Of a stretch of 64,000 nucleotides of DNA, positions 9,112 through 18,283 are shown one piece after another. The stretch covers positions 62,001 to 126,000 of the forward strand of contig JAFLEF010000006.1 in NCBI GenBank assembly GCA_017309115.1, in the 5' to 3' direction. The position numbers were made by a program, and so were the translations under genes. The notes under the pieces were generated by a model. It saw nothing but the letters and a program-made list of their open reading frames with translations. It searched no databases and was not told where the DNA came from. This DNA comes from Verrucomicrobiota bacterium. Lineage in GTDB: Bacteria > Verrucomicrobiota > Verrucomicrobiia > Limisphaerales > UBA9464. Numbering within the stretch: position 1 is the stretch's first letter; each line of letters begins with the position of its first letter.

Positions 9112-10065
9112 TCACTTCATGCGGTCGAAGCTCTTCTGAAGAATCTGCCAGTCCGACATGCCTTGGACCTTCGCCCGATGATCGGCGATCAACTTGGCTT
9201 CATTGGCATTCTTGGTTGCGCGCGGGTTGCGGTAGAAGATGCCGAAGTGGCCTGGCCACGCCGCGTCTGCCAGCTTGTAAGCGGCATACTCGTCCGTGAC
9301 ATCATGTTCCTTGGGAACCAGGTCAAACTTGCCACCCTTACGGGGATTGGCTGCATCAAAGGCACCCGCGTAAAACTCGACGCACTCGCTCAGACACTCG
9401 ATGTAGCTAAAGCCATCATGGTCCATGGCCGCTTCCATCATCTCGAGCACGTGGTTCGGATTGGTGTGGGTCGTGCGCGCCACAAATGTTGCCCCGGCCG
9501 CGATCGCCTGCTTCATCGGGTTGATCGGACGATCGGTGGAACCCCAGATGTCCGTCTTGGACTTGAACCCGATGGGCGACGTCGGAGAGGTCTGCTTCTT
9601 GGTCAAGCCGTAGACGAAGTTGTCCATGACCACGTAGGTCATCTTGATGTTCTTGCGCGCCGTGTGACTGAAGTGATTGCCACCGATGGAGAAGGCATCG
9701 CCGTCACCACCGAAGACGAACACGTGAATGTCGGGTCGGCTGAGCGACACACCACTCGCGAAGGGCAGCGCCCGTCCGTGAATGAAGTGGGCGCCGTGAG
9801 CCTGAACGAAGTAAGGGAACCGGGAGGAGCAACCGATGCCGGCCACCGTGGTCACCTTTTCGTGCCACAACTTGCGACGTTCGATCAGCTTGAAATAGAG
9901 GGCTAGAACCGAGAAATCACCGCATCCTGGACACCACGTCGGATGGTCGGCAGAGATTTCTTTCTTGGTTAGTGGCTTGCGGTCGGTATCGGCCAGCGGC
10001 GGCACTTCCGCTGCCGTACCCGTCGTCCGAGGCAAGGTCGCAAAGGGAAAACTCAGGGCGCTCAT
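9112..10065 (-). CDS. korB: 2-oxoacid:ferredoxin oxidoreductase, beta subunit
   Basis: A 317-residue TPP-binding subunit. The N-terminal WCPGCGDFS motif and the GIGCSSRFPYF and GGDGDAFSIGGNH stretches (the latter a GDG TPP/Mg site) are typical of KorB/PorB. Together with KorA it oxidatively decarboxylates a 2-oxoacid, most likely 2-oxoglutarate, to the acyl-CoA with reduction of ferredoxin, or runs in reverse. It lies 36 bp downstream of korA and ends at the strong terminator. The exact substrate cannot be read from sequence. Confidence 0.9.
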   Translation of the reverse strand: MSALSFPFATLPRTTGTAAEVPPLADTDRKPLTKKEISADHPTWCPGCGDFSVLALYFKLIERRKLWHEKVTTVAGIGCSSRFPYFVQAHGAHFIHGRALPFASGVSLSRPDIHVFVFGGDGDAFSIGGNHFSHTARKNIKMTYVVMDNFVYGLTKKQTSPTSPIGFKSKTDIWGSTDRPINPMKQAIAAGATFVARTTHTNPNHVLEMMEAAMDHDGFSYIECLSECVEFYAGAFDAANPRKGGKFDLVPKEHDVTDEYAAYKLADAAWPGHFGIFYRNPRATKNANEAKLIADHRAKVQGMSDWQILQKSFDRMK

Positions 10066-10101
10066 GTCAGTTACAAAAAGTCGTGTGAGATTCGGGGTGA
10101 T

Positions 10102-11925
10102 TCAGGCTTTTCCCGCCGGTTGGGACAACTGAGCCCGAACGCTATCAATGATCTCCTTCACCTTCCAGGTTAAGCCGTCAACCTTCGTGATACCTTTGAT
10201 TTTCGGGTCGCAGTAACGAGCCCGCAGAATCGCGCCAAACTGACCGTAGCCGTAGTAACCTTCGTCATTCAGTTCGACCACGAACACATGGCGGAATCCC
10301 TTGATGATCTCGTCCAAGCCATTCGGCAAGGGATGCACGTATTTGAGGGAGACACAGGAAACCGCGTCACCCAGGCCGCGAAAGCGATCCACCGCTTCAC
10401 GCATCGGGCCGTGAGTGCTGCCCCAGCCAATGAGCAGGACCTGTCCTTCATTGGGGCCATAGGTCTGGGGTGCCGGCAATTCCGCAGCGAGTTTCTTCAG
10501 CTTGTTCCGCCGCTTCGCGGTCATGGCCATGTGAAGCTTCGGAGAACCGCTGGGATGACCCAATTCATCATGCTCCAACCCGGTGACTACAGGATACTTG
10601 CCGCTGGCGATCCGGGTTCCGGGAGGAAGATGCCGCGTGACCCCATCGGCCGCCTTGAGATCGTACGGTTTGTGGTCAGCCACCGGCGTCAGGTCCGGAG
10701 TCAGGTCCTGGCAGATGTTCTTCAAATCCGGTTCGACAAACGCCTCAATCCGGGTGGCGATGCCCTGGTCGGTCAAGATAATGACCGGGGTGGAGTACTT
10801 GCGGGCGATGTTCACCGCTTCGATTGCGGTGTAGAAGCAGTCTTCCACCCCGCTGGGGGCAATAACCACGCGAGGACTGTCTCCGTGGCCACCAAAGCAA
10901 GCGATATTCAGGTCCGACTGTTCAATGTTGGTCGGCATTCCGGTGGAGGGCCCACCGCGCTGCACATCCACGACGACCAACGGCATTTCCGCCATGATCG
11001 CCCAACCAAGCGCTTCCGTCTTGAGAGAAATTCCCGGTCCCGAGGAACCCGTCACCGCCACACGTCCGCCGTAACTTCCCCCGATTGCCATGGAGATGGA
11101 GGCGATTTCATCTTCGCACTGGACAAACATGCCACCGTATTTCGGCAGTTCCCGGCGCAACAATTCCATGATGTCGGACCAAGGGGTAATCGGGTAGCCG
11201 GCGCCGAACCGCACTCCGGCGGCAATCAACCCGAACGCCAGGGCTTCGTTGCCGTTCATGACCACCTGGTGTCCCCCGCGGATTTCCGCATGCTGGAACT
11301 GGTAAGGCTTCAGCAAATCCTGAAGCTGATGATTGTAGCCCGCTTCAAAGCAGGTGATCGCATTCTGAAGGATCGCGGTGTCCTTACCGCCGAATCGCTC
11401 GTCGATGAGCTTCTTCAGTTTGGGCACATCGAGGTCGTAAATTCGGGCCAACAATCCGAGTGCGAAAATGTTCTTACCCTTATCCCGGCCGGTGCCGCCG
11501 ATCGCTTCGACCGTTTTTCCCGAAATCGCCACGCCGACGTGACGATACCGTTCCGACCATTCCGGCTTGGGCGTCACGTGATCCGAATCGTAAAGCACCA
11601 CACCGCCGAGCTTGAGGGAGTGAATATGGTCCTCATAGCTGTGCTGGTAGAAGGCCAGCAACATATCGGCCTCGTCTCCCGCCGAAAGAACCTCACCCGA
11701 ACCAATCCGCACCTGGAAGATCGAGGGGCCACCCGAGATCGTGGACGGAATGGTCATAAACGTCATGACCTCCTGTTCACTCCGTCCGGCCAAGCGGGCC
11801 AGAAACCCACCGATGGCCTGAATGCCGTCCTGAGAGTTGCCAGCAATCCGGATGACAGCTTCGTTGATCTTGGTGAATTTGGACGGACCACCGGCCGATG
11901 CCGGAACCTCTGCGACTGCACTCAT
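10102..11925 (-). CDS. korA: 2-oxoacid:ferredoxin oxidoreductase, fused gamma-alpha subunit
   Basis: A 607-residue protein. Residues about 20-190 form the gamma domain (GNSQDGIQAIGGFLA, TIPSTISGGPS) and about 215-600 the pyrimidine-binding alpha domain (GNEALAFGLIAAG, GYPITPWSDIME, GSSGPGISLKTEALG, VDVQRGGPSTGMPT). The last motif contains the conserved substrate-binding RGGPSTG. Fused gamma-alpha next to a short beta subunit is the usual two-gene KorAB layout. No delta ferredoxin domain is encoded here, so a separate ferredoxin is needed. A promoter with an overlapping inverted repeat lies upstream (12009-12036). Confidence 0.92.
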   Translation of the reverse strand: MSAVAEVPASAGGPSKFTKINEAVIRIAGNSQDGIQAIGGFLARLAGRSEQEVMTFMTIPSTISGGPSIFQVRIGSGEVLSAGDEADMLLAFYQHSYEDHIHSLKLGGVVLYDSDHVTPKPEWSERYRHVGVAISGKTVEAIGGTGRDKGKNIFALGLLARIYDLDVPKLKKLIDERFGGKDTAILQNAITCFEAGYNHQLQDLLKPYQFQHAEIRGGHQVVMNGNEALAFGLIAAGVRFGAGYPITPWSDIMELLRRELPKYGGMFVQCEDEIASISMAIGGSYGGRVAVTGSSGPGISLKTEALGWAIMAEMPLVVVDVQRGGPSTGMPTNIEQSDLNIACFGGHGDSPRVVIAPSGVEDCFYTAIEAVNIARKYSTPVIILTDQGIATRIEAFVEPDLKNICQDLTPDLTPVADHKPYDLKAADGVTRHLPPGTRIASGKYPVVTGLEHDELGHPSGSPKLHMAMTAKRRNKLKKLAAELPAPQTYGPNEGQVLLIGWGSTHGPMREAVDRFRGLGDAVSCVSLKYVHPLPNGLDEIIKGFRHVFVVELNDEGYYGYGQFGAILRARYCDPKIKGITKVDGLTWKVKEIIDSVRAQLSQPAGKA

Positions 11926-12008
11926 GAATTGTCTTTCGGCTGAAAAATTGCCGCGTGTTCGAACCGGAATGATTCCCGGCCAGACACGCGGACGCTTCGT
12001 TCAGTCGC

Positions 12009-12036
12009 ACCCTAACCAGAGACGCCAAGGCGTCAA
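12009..12036 (-). promoter_or_regulatory. candidate korA promoter with overlapping inverted repeat
   Basis: On the minus strand TTGACG (12036-12031) and TAGGGT (12014-12009) are separated by 16 bp, a reasonable sigma70 layout about 80 bp from korA. GACGCC-AA-GGCGTC (12021-12034), a 6-bp perfect inverted repeat, overlaps the -35 box and is placed like a repressor operator. No transcript data; inference from sequence. Confidence 0.4.
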
Positions 12037-12135
12037 GCTGCCGGGATTAGCAATTTACCTTACCTGATTTGGGGGTTGAATAAGCCAGCTCCTGAACTCC
12101 CCTCCCCGAGGTTTCCCGCGTCGCGAGAAAATCCG

Positions 12136-14079
12136 CTACCGAGGCAACGGGAAATCGAGATCCGCGAGTGCAAAGGCCATCACTGCTAGGCAAGCCGTGC
12201 ACCGCGCCAGGTCCACCGGGGAGACTTTATCCACCGTATCGGCATCGGAATGATGAACCCAAAAATAACGGTCGCCGGCCGTCCGCAGACCGAGGGCCGG
12301 AACGCCCTCTTCCATCAAGGGGCCCAAGTCGGCTTCCCCTGCGCCCAGAGTAAACTTGCCCGCCCCAAGAGTTTCTTCCAACACCTCCAATATTCCCCGG
12401 ATGACGGCCCCACCCGCCTCACTGCCAGTGAACCCGAATCCGGTTGGCGAAAACGTACCACTATCCGACTCGATCGCCGCGACATGGCGGGCGAGCTCGT
12501 GACGGTGCGCAGCCCGATACCCTTTCGCTCCCGCCAATCCAGACTCCTCATTCGTCCATAGAACCACCCGCAGCGTTCGCCGGGGTTGCAGTTTGAGGTG
12601 CTGCATCAACCGAACCGCCTCCCAGGCGGCGATACAACCGCCAGCATCATCCTGAGCTCCCTGACCCACATCCCAAGAATCGACGTGCCCACCCAGAACG
12701 ATCACTTCGTCGGGGAATTCCCGACCTTTCAATTCCGCCAACACGTTTCGGCACCTTCCCGAGGCGTCACGCTGATTCTCCAAGTTCAAGTGGAGAACCG
12801 GCGTGACGCCACGGGCCTGCCAGCGGGCCAACCTCTCAGCATCCTCCGGCGCCAGCGCCGCGTGCGGAATGGCGGGAACTGATTCGTCATATTTCATGGC
12901 TCCGGTATGGGGAGTTCTTAGGGAAAACGGGGTGACACTTCGAATCAGACTGGCCACCGCCCCGGCCTGCGCTGCCGCCACCGCTCCCGACCACCGATAG
13001 CGCACCGCGTCGCCGTAACCCGTGAAGGGACTGTTGAACACAACGATGCGCCCGTGGGCCTCAGCCGACCGCTGCTGTAACTCCAAAAAATTGGTCACCA
13101 CCAAAACTGGCGCGGTCAGTCCCCCCGCCGGAGTCGGCACCGTGCCCCCCAAACCCAGGATCGGCAGCCGCTCCACCTGGGGCAGGCGTAACTCGCAGGC
13201 CTCCGCTCCACGAATCCACCGCGACACTTCCACCGGTTCCCCGCGAACCGAAGATAGCCCGTCCGCGCTCATGCGATCCAGGATCCAATCAACCGCCGAC
13301 CGCAGGTTGGTGGATCCCGTAGGCCGGGCACCAAAGGCATCACAGAGATAAGCCAATCGCTCAAACCCCTCAGGGGAATTGGTCGCGGCCGCCACCAGTG
13401 CCACCAACCGCGACTTCAGTTCGGCGGGAACCTGGTAGGCATTGGTTTTACCCCCCGCCCCGGGAGGCGGTTGCGCCGGCTTGAGGTCGCGAATCCGAAT
13501 CTTCCGATACTCGGCTGTGGTGCTGTACGTCGCCACGCCAAAGGGCTTCGACAGCTCAATATCCCCCGGTCGCAGGGAAATTTTCTTTCCTCGAATGTCC
13601 GCCTTGAACAGTTGGTCATCATCCAGCCAGACGGTGAGCGCTTCCGCCGTCACTTGCAGACGAATCCGGTACCAGCGGCCCGCCTCGAACCGCCGATGCT
13701 GCGTTGTCTCGTTGTGCGCGGCGTCATTGCCGTCCAACGACGACACGCCAATGACACTGCCACCCCAACCCCCAAGAATCAGGGTGGCGAAGGAATCTTT
13801 CACCGGGAACGTCAGCCCGCAGAAGAAGTCATTTCCCACCACGCGCCGGGCTTCGATTTCGACCTCGTAATTGAGGAGCGGAGTCGGATTGGTGTAGTTG
13901 ACCCCCGTCAACAACCCCTGGTGCAGCACTAGAACACCTCCGTCAACCTCGACATCCCCCGAACCGCCAAACGGAGCCTTCATCCAGCCCGAGAGGCTTT
14001 TTCCATCGAACAGTTCTTTCCATTCCTGCGCACACGCCGAAACGGAGAGAAGCAGGCTCAACCACAATACCCGAATCAT
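12136..14079 (-). CDS. exported M28 peptidase fused to DUF1080 domain
   Basis: A 647-residue protein from ATG 14079; the start was chosen because a signal sequence follows at once (residues 1-18, possible lipobox VSAC with Cys16). Residues about 19-200 form a LamG-like DUF1080 (3-keto-disaccharide hydrolase family) sandwich: LFDGKSLSGW, then WYRIRLQV and VWLDDDQLF. Residues about 218-640 form an M28 zinc peptidase like carboxypeptidase Q, with a PA-type insert. Metal ligands are visible: H465 (GGHVDSW), D477 (QDDAGG), E511/E512 (TNEESG), D539 (ESDSG) and H610 (WVHHSDADT). Probably a periplasmic or outer-membrane aminopeptidase. The sugar-type domain in front is unusual and may target it to glycan-linked peptides (inference). 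Confidence 0.85.
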   Translation of the reverse strand: MIRVLWLSLLLSVSACAQEWKELFDGKSLSGWMKAPFGGSGDVEVDGGVLVLHQGLLTGVNYTNPTPLLNYEVEIEARRVVGNDFFCGLTFPVKDSFATLILGGWGGSVIGVSSLDGNDAAHNETTQHRRFEAGRWYRIRLQVTAEALTVWLDDDQLFKADIRGKKISLRPGDIELSKPFGVATYSTTAEYRKIRIRDLKPAQPPPGAGGKTNAYQVPAELKSRLVALVAAATNSPEGFERLAYLCDAFGARPTGSTNLRSAVDWILDRMSADGLSSVRGEPVEVSRWIRGAEACELRLPQVERLPILGLGGTVPTPAGGLTAPVLVVTNFLELQQRSAEAHGRIVVFNSPFTGYGDAVRYRWSGAVAAAQAGAVASLIRSVTPFSLRTPHTGAMKYDESVPAIPHAALAPEDAERLARWQARGVTPVLHLNLENQRDASGRCRNVLAELKGREFPDEVIVLGGHVDSWDVGQGAQDDAGGCIAAWEAVRLMQHLKLQPRRTLRVVLWTNEESGLAGAKGYRAAHRHELARHVAAIESDSGTFSPTGFGFTGSEAGGAVIRGILEVLEETLGAGKFTLGAGEADLGPLMEEGVPALGLRTAGDRYFWVHHSDADTVDKVSPVDLARCTACLAVMAFALADLDFPLPR

Positions 14080-14256
14080 GGCGAATTCTGGAATGGCCGC
14101 CGCCGGAGTGCGAGCGGGAATCTCCAAACTTCAGACGCTTGCCGCCAACATTCGTAAACGGTTACCCCGCAGGAAACTGTTCGATTGCCAGCGGGACGAG
14201 CTTGGCCTATCCATGAGAACCCGAACGACGGAAACCCATTCCGCAGTTCTCAGCTC

Positions 14257-14823
14257 ATGACCCGGTACTCTTCCAACAGTCGTGCTCCCCGTCGCGGACG
14301 GGTGAGTGCCGGCCTGCTGATGTATCGCTGGTTGTCTGGGGAGTTGGAGGTGTTCTTGGCGCGTCCAGGCGGCCCATGGTTTCCGCATCGACAACACGAC
14401 ATCTGGACCATTCCCAAGGGGGAGGTTGAAACTGGGGAGAACCTCATTGGCGCCGCAGTTCGAGAGTTTCAGGAGGAGGTGGGACTGCCGGTCACCGGGC
14501 CCCTGTTGGAATTGGGCGCCATTCGACAACGCGGCGGCAAAACGGTGCATGCCTGGGCTTTTGAAGGTGACTGGGACCCTCGCAATCCATTGCAAACCTC
14601 TCTGGTGGAAATCGAATGGCCGCCCGGTTCAGGCGAATGGTCGGTGTGGCCGGAAATTGATCAGGCAGCGTTTTTCACGCTCTCCGCCGCTCGCGACCAC
14701 ATGAAACTGGCCCAGCAACCGTTCCTGGACCGCCTCCTGCAAATGGTCCTCAATCCGGCCGACGAGAGCAATCGGACTCAGGCACTCTCCTGGGAAAGTT
14801 CGCTCCCGGCGGTGCGCGACTAG
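14257..14823 (+). CDS. NUDIX hydrolase
   Basis: A 188-residue product from ATG 14257. The Nudix box GEVETGE-x7-REFQEEVGL fits GX5EX7REUXEEXGU completely. The preceding IWTIPKG strand and the late DQAAFFTLSAA helix are typical of single-domain NUDIX proteins similar to YP_009-type NTP or diadenosine polyphosphate hydrolases. The substrate cannot be named. Its stop codon overlaps that of the convergent Dabb gene. Confidence 0.85.
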   Translation: MTRYSSNSRAPRRGRVSAGLLMYRWLSGELEVFLARPGGPWFPHRQHDIWTIPKGEVETGENLIGAAVREFQEEVGLPVTGPLLELGAIRQRGGKTVHAWAFEGDWDPRNPLQTSLVEIEWPPGSGEWSVWPEIDQAAFFTLSAARDHMKLAQQPFLDRLLQMVLNPADESNRTQALSWESSLPAVRD

Positions 14824-15242
14824 TCCTTGGCCCAAAAATCGATCACGAACACGTCTCCCAGCACCGGGCGCAGCAACTTGCCGAACGCGACATGATCCGG
14901 ATGCTTCAGATACGCCTCCCGATCGGCTTCTGAACTGAACGTCAGAATCCAGCAGTGGGTAAACCCTTTGTTTAGGCCTTCCGGACTGTTGTTCAGACCC
15001 CATTGGAGCTTTTCAATTTGGGGAATCTTGGTCTTAAGGGCTCGGAATGCCTCCTCGATCTCTTTGACCTGCTCCTTGGATGCGGTGTCCTTGAACTTGA
15101 AGGAGACCACGTGTTGCAGCTTGCCTTTTCTGGCGGATTTCTCCGTTACAGCCGGCTTCGGATTTCCTTTGGCGCTTAGAGGAACAGCAGAGGTCATAGC
15201 AAAAACCAGCCAGGCGGTACCGAGGAACAACAGCTTTCTCAT
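14820..15242 (-). CDS. exported Dabb (stress-responsive A/B barrel) protein
   Basis: A 140-residue protein with a signal peptide (residues 1-24, AxA-like site at PLSAKG) and a Dabb ferredoxin-like domain (residues about 40-138): HVVSFKFKD, then a long helix, then HCWILTFSSEADREAYLKHPDH, which is the family hallmark. Dabb proteins form dimeric alpha-beta barrels; exported versions are common in Verrucomicrobia and Planctomycetes and their role is unclear. It is divergent from the sugar epimerase gene with 162 bp between starts. Confidence 0.85.
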   Translation of the reverse strand: MRKLLFLGTAWLVFAMTSAVPLSAKGNPKPAVTEKSARKGKLQHVVSFKFKDTASKEQVKEIEEAFRALKTKIPQIEKLQWGLNNSPEGLNKGFTHCWILTFSSEADREAYLKHPDHVAFGKLLRPVLGDVFVIDFWAKD

Positions 15243-15404
15243 GGTGAGGAAAACGAACAGCCAAAGCTAGGCCGGTCCTCCCGTTGGGCGCAAGGGTGCG
15301 ACCTTGGTGAAGCGAACTTTCTCGACCGATTCGATGCCCCCCCTGCACCGACCCCTCAGTTTTGCACTTTGAGGACGCACGCCGATTCGCCAGTTTCCCC
15401 GGAC

Positions 15405-16448
15405 GTGCGCATTCTGATTACCGGCAATTTGGGTTACGTCGGTCCGGGTTTGGTTTCCCATCTCAGGAACCGTTGGCCGGACGCGGAGCTTTGGGGATTC
15501 GACACCGGCTACTTTGCTCATTGTTTGACCGGTTCCGACCGATCTCCGGAACTGGACCTGACGGCCCAGTTTTATGGAGATCTGCGCAACTTTCCGATAC
15601 CGCTCCTCAAGGGTGTTGACGCCGTCATCAATCTCGCAGCGATTTCCAACGATCCCATGGGAAATCAGTTCGCGGCGGTCACCGAAGATATCAACCACCG
15701 GGCGGGAGTGGCCTTGGCAGCGGCGGCCCGACAGGCCGGGGTTCGAACTTTTGTGTTCGCGTCCAGCTGCAGCGTTTATGGATTTGCCGCGGATGGTGCC
15801 CGAAACGAAGGCTCACCTGTGGATCCATTAACGGCGTACGCTCGCAGCAAAGTGGCCACCGAACGGGATCTTCAAGACTTGGCGTGCCCTGGCTTTCGAG
15901 TCACTTGCCTGCGCTTCGCCACCGCCTGCGGATGGAGTGACCGGCTGCGGCTGGATTTGGTCTTGAACGACTTTGTCGCCAGCGCGATGGCGGCCGGGCG
16001 AATCACCATCTTAAGCGATGGCACACCGTGGCGCCCCCTGATTCATGTGGCTGACATGGCCCGGGCTTTGGAATGGGCCTGCCAGCGTGGGCCCGAAGGT
16101 GGTGATTACCTCGTGGTCAATGCCGGGTCCGATGGCTGGAATTACCAGGTCAAGGACCTCGCCACCGGCGTCGCTGCGGCGTTCCCCGGAGTGGAGGTCT
16201 CAATCAACCCCCACGCGGCCCCAGACCGGCGTAGTTATCGGGTCGATTTTTCCCGCTACCGGCAACTGGCTCCTCATCATCAGCCACAGATTCAACTTCC
16301 GGAGGCAGTGCTTGGTTTGAAACGAGGCTTGGAACGTATGGGGTTTTCCGACCCCGTTTTCCGGGAATCTCCGCTGATTCGCCTCCAGACCTTGCGTCGC
16401 CATTTGGACCAAGGACGCCTTAACTCTGATCTGAGGTGGACGTCATGA
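15405..16448 (+). CDS. NAD-dependent sugar epimerase/dehydratase
   Basis: An extended SDR enzyme of 347 residues. GTG 15405 gives the classic start RILITGNLGYVG; a TTG at 15369 is also in frame. The glycine-rich NAD motif GNLGYVG, the SSCSVYG serine strand and the YARSK active site (YxxxK) are present. It is translationally coupled (ATGA) to a C-methyltransferase and followed by an RmlC-like epimerase, so it likely acts on an NDP-4-keto sugar in deoxysugar or cell-surface glycan synthesis. The exact product is unknown. No nucleotidyltransferase gene is nearby. Confidence 0.85.
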   Translation: MRILITGNLGYVGPGLVSHLRNRWPDAELWGFDTGYFAHCLTGSDRSPELDLTAQFYGDLRNFPIPLLKGVDAVINLAAISNDPMGNQFAAVTEDINHRAGVALAAAARQAGVRTFVFASSCSVYGFAADGARNEGSPVDPLTAYARSKVATERDLQDLACPGFRVTCLRFATACGWSDRLRLDLVLNDFVASAMAAGRITILSDGTPWRPLIHVADMARALEWACQRGPEGGDYLVVNAGSDGWNYQVKDLATGVAAAFPGVEVSINPHAAPDRRSYRVDFSRYRQLAPHHQPQIQLPEAVLGLKRGLERMGFSDPVFRESPLIRLQTLRRHLDQGRLNSDLRWTS

Positions 16449-17680
16449 GCAAATTCCACTGTCGCTCCTGCGGCTCAACCCAGGCGTACCCTGTTCTCGA
16501 CCTCGGTCTTCAGCCATTGGCCAACAATCTTCTGCACCCGGAGAACCTCGCTCAAGTGGAGCCCCGGTTTCCCCTCGAAGTCGTCGTTTGCCAGTCCTGT
16601 TGGTTGGTCCAAATCACGGAAACCGTCCCGCCTGTCACGCTCTTCAACGAGTACCTTTATTTTTCGTCCGTTTCCGACGCTCTGCTAACCCACGCTCGAC
16701 TGGCCGCCGAGCGCTATCTGCGCGAGTTCCATCTGGGGCCGAATAGTCTGGTCGTGGAAGCGGCCAGCAATGATGGGTATCTGTTGAAGAACTTCGTGGC
16801 CGCCTCTGTTCCCTGTTTGGGGGTCGAGCCAGCTCGCAACATTGCCGAAGTCGCCCAGGGCCGGGGAATCCCCACCCTCAATCAGTTTTTTCAAGAGTCC
16901 ACCGCCCGTCAGATCGCCCGCGAACGCGGTCGCGCCGATCTGATTCTGGGCAACAACGTGTTCGCCCACGCTCCAGACACCAATGACTTTGTCGCCGGAC
17001 TGGCGGCCTTGGTGAAGCCCACCGGACGGATCGTCCTGGAATTCCCCTACGCGTGCGATCTGGTGGAGCATCTGGAGTTCGACACCATTTATCACGAACA
17101 CGTGTTTTACTTCACGTTGACTGCGCTTCAACCGCTCTTTGCCCGGCATGGATTGGAAATCTTCCACGTGGAACGGCTGCCCATTCACGGCGGATCGCTG
17201 CGACTCTTCGTCGGCCCTCGGGAATCACATCCGGTGCAGGGTTCCGTCCCTGCCCTGGCCGAAGAGGAACGCAGCAAAGGCGTGGCCGGAACGGCGTATT
17301 ACGAGAACTTCGGAAAGGAAGTCCGGCGTCTACGGGACGAATTGCTGCGGGTGCTGCGGGAACTCCGCGACCAAGGTCATCGCCTGTGCGCTTACGGGGC
17401 CTCCGCCAAGGGGAGCACTCTGCTCAACTACTACGGCCTGGGACGCGACGGTCTGGATTACCTCGACTTTGTGGTGGATCGCAGCAGTGCCAAACAAGGT
17501 CGGCTCACCCCGGGAAGTCATTTGCCGATTCTACCGGTGGAGGAGTTGATGTCGCGGAAGCCCCGACACGCACTCCTGCTGACCTGGAACTTTGCGGAAG
17601 AAATCCTTCGACAACAGCAGGCCTGGCGGGAGGCGGGAGGCCGCTTCGTTCTGCCCCTGCCTTCGGTGAAGATTGTCTGA
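16445..17680 (+). CDS. NDP-sugar C-methyltransferase, SAM-dependent
   Basis: A 411-residue protein of the three-domain TylC3/NovU-type C-methyltransferase family. An N-terminal zinc site is formed by CRSCGS (from residue 5) and CQSCW; the SAM-binding strand is VVEAASNDGYLL; HAPDTNDF and the HEHVFYFT motif line the active site; the C-terminal Rossmann-like domain starts at CAYGASAKGSTLLNYY. By family it adds a methyl group to a ring carbon next to the 4-keto group of an NDP-sugar. ATG 16445 overlaps the epimerase stop by 4 bp, and the RmlC-like gene follows after 15 bp. Confidence 0.87.
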   Translation: MSKFHCRSCGSTQAYPVLDLGLQPLANNLLHPENLAQVEPRFPLEVVVCQSCWLVQITETVPPVTLFNEYLYFSSVSDALLTHARLAAERYLREFHLGPNSLVVEAASNDGYLLKNFVAASVPCLGVEPARNIAEVAQGRGIPTLNQFFQESTARQIARERGRADLILGNNVFAHAPDTNDFVAGLAALVKPTGRIVLEFPYACDLVEHLEFDTIYHEHVFYFTLTALQPLFARHGLEIFHVERLPIHGGSLRLFVGPRESHPVQGSVPALAEEERSKGVAGTAYYENFGKEVRRLRDELLRVLRELRDQGHRLCAYGASAKGSTLLNYYGLGRDGLDYLDFVVDRSSAKQGRLTPGSHLPILPVEELMSRKPRHALLLTWNFAEEILRQQQAWREAGGRFVLPLPSVKIV

Positions 17681-17695
17681 GAACACTCCGCTGGA

Positions 17696-18283
17696 ATGAC
17701 CTTTGAGCCCACCCAACTGACCGGGGTTTGGTTGATTCACCTCGAACCCCGCCAGGACGAACGGGGTCTCTTTGTCCGCACGGCCTGCACACGCGAATTC
17801 GCCGCTCATGGCCTCAACACGCACTGGCCTCAGGCGAACCTCACCCGCACTCTCCACACCGGCACCGTTCGCGGCCTTCACTGGCAGGCCGAGCCCCAAC
17901 CCGAAATCAAGTTGGTTCGCTGTTCCCACGGCGCCATCTGGGATGTGGTGGTGGATCTGCGCCCCGACTCACCCACCTGCGGTCAGTGGCAGGCGTTTGA
18001 GCTTTCGGCTGACGCGTTTCAACAACTGTACGTGCCGGCGGGATTTGCCCACGGATTCCAGGCCCTGACGCCCGGGGCGGAAGTTTCTTATCTGATGTCG
18101 GAATTCTACGTACCGGAACTGGCTCGAGGCTGCCGGTGGAACGATCCCTATCTGAGGATCGCGTGGCCGCTTCCCGCCCACTCACTCTCCCCCCGCGACC
18201 AATCCCTTCCCACTCTGAGGGAACTAGGGATCCCCATCAAATCACGTAGTCCAGGGGCAAATCCGGCTGGTTTCGGAGTTTGA
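17696..18283 (+). CDS. rfbC: dTDP-4-dehydrorhamnose 3,5-epimerase family protein
   Basis: A 195-residue cupin epimerase. RGLHWQ carries the catalytic base H62, K72 follows in EIKLVR, YVPAGFAHGF gives H119, and Y132/Y138 fall in SYLMSEFY, matching the RmlC catalytic set. It may invert C3, C5 or both. Given the neighbours it likely acts in a C-methylated deoxysugar pathway, so the rhamnose label should be taken as family only. Its 3' end overlaps the convergent Rrf2 gene by 47 bp. Confidence 0.87.
   Translation: MTFEPTQLTGVWLIHLEPRQDERGLFVRTACTREFAAHGLNTHWPQANLTRTLHTGTVRGLHWQAEPQPEIKLVRCSHGAIWDVVVDLRPDSPTCGQWQAFELSADAFQQLYVPAGFAHGFQALTPGAEVSYLMSEFYVPELARGCRWNDPYLRIAWPLPAHSLSPRDQSLPTLRELGIPIKSRSPGANPAGFGV

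Noticed and set aside
10288..11943. A 551-codon open frame on the plus strand opposite korA.
   Set aside because: It mirrors a well-conserved enzyme gene on the other strand, and its product is His/Arg/Gln-rich with no domain; typical antisense shadow in GC-rich DNA.
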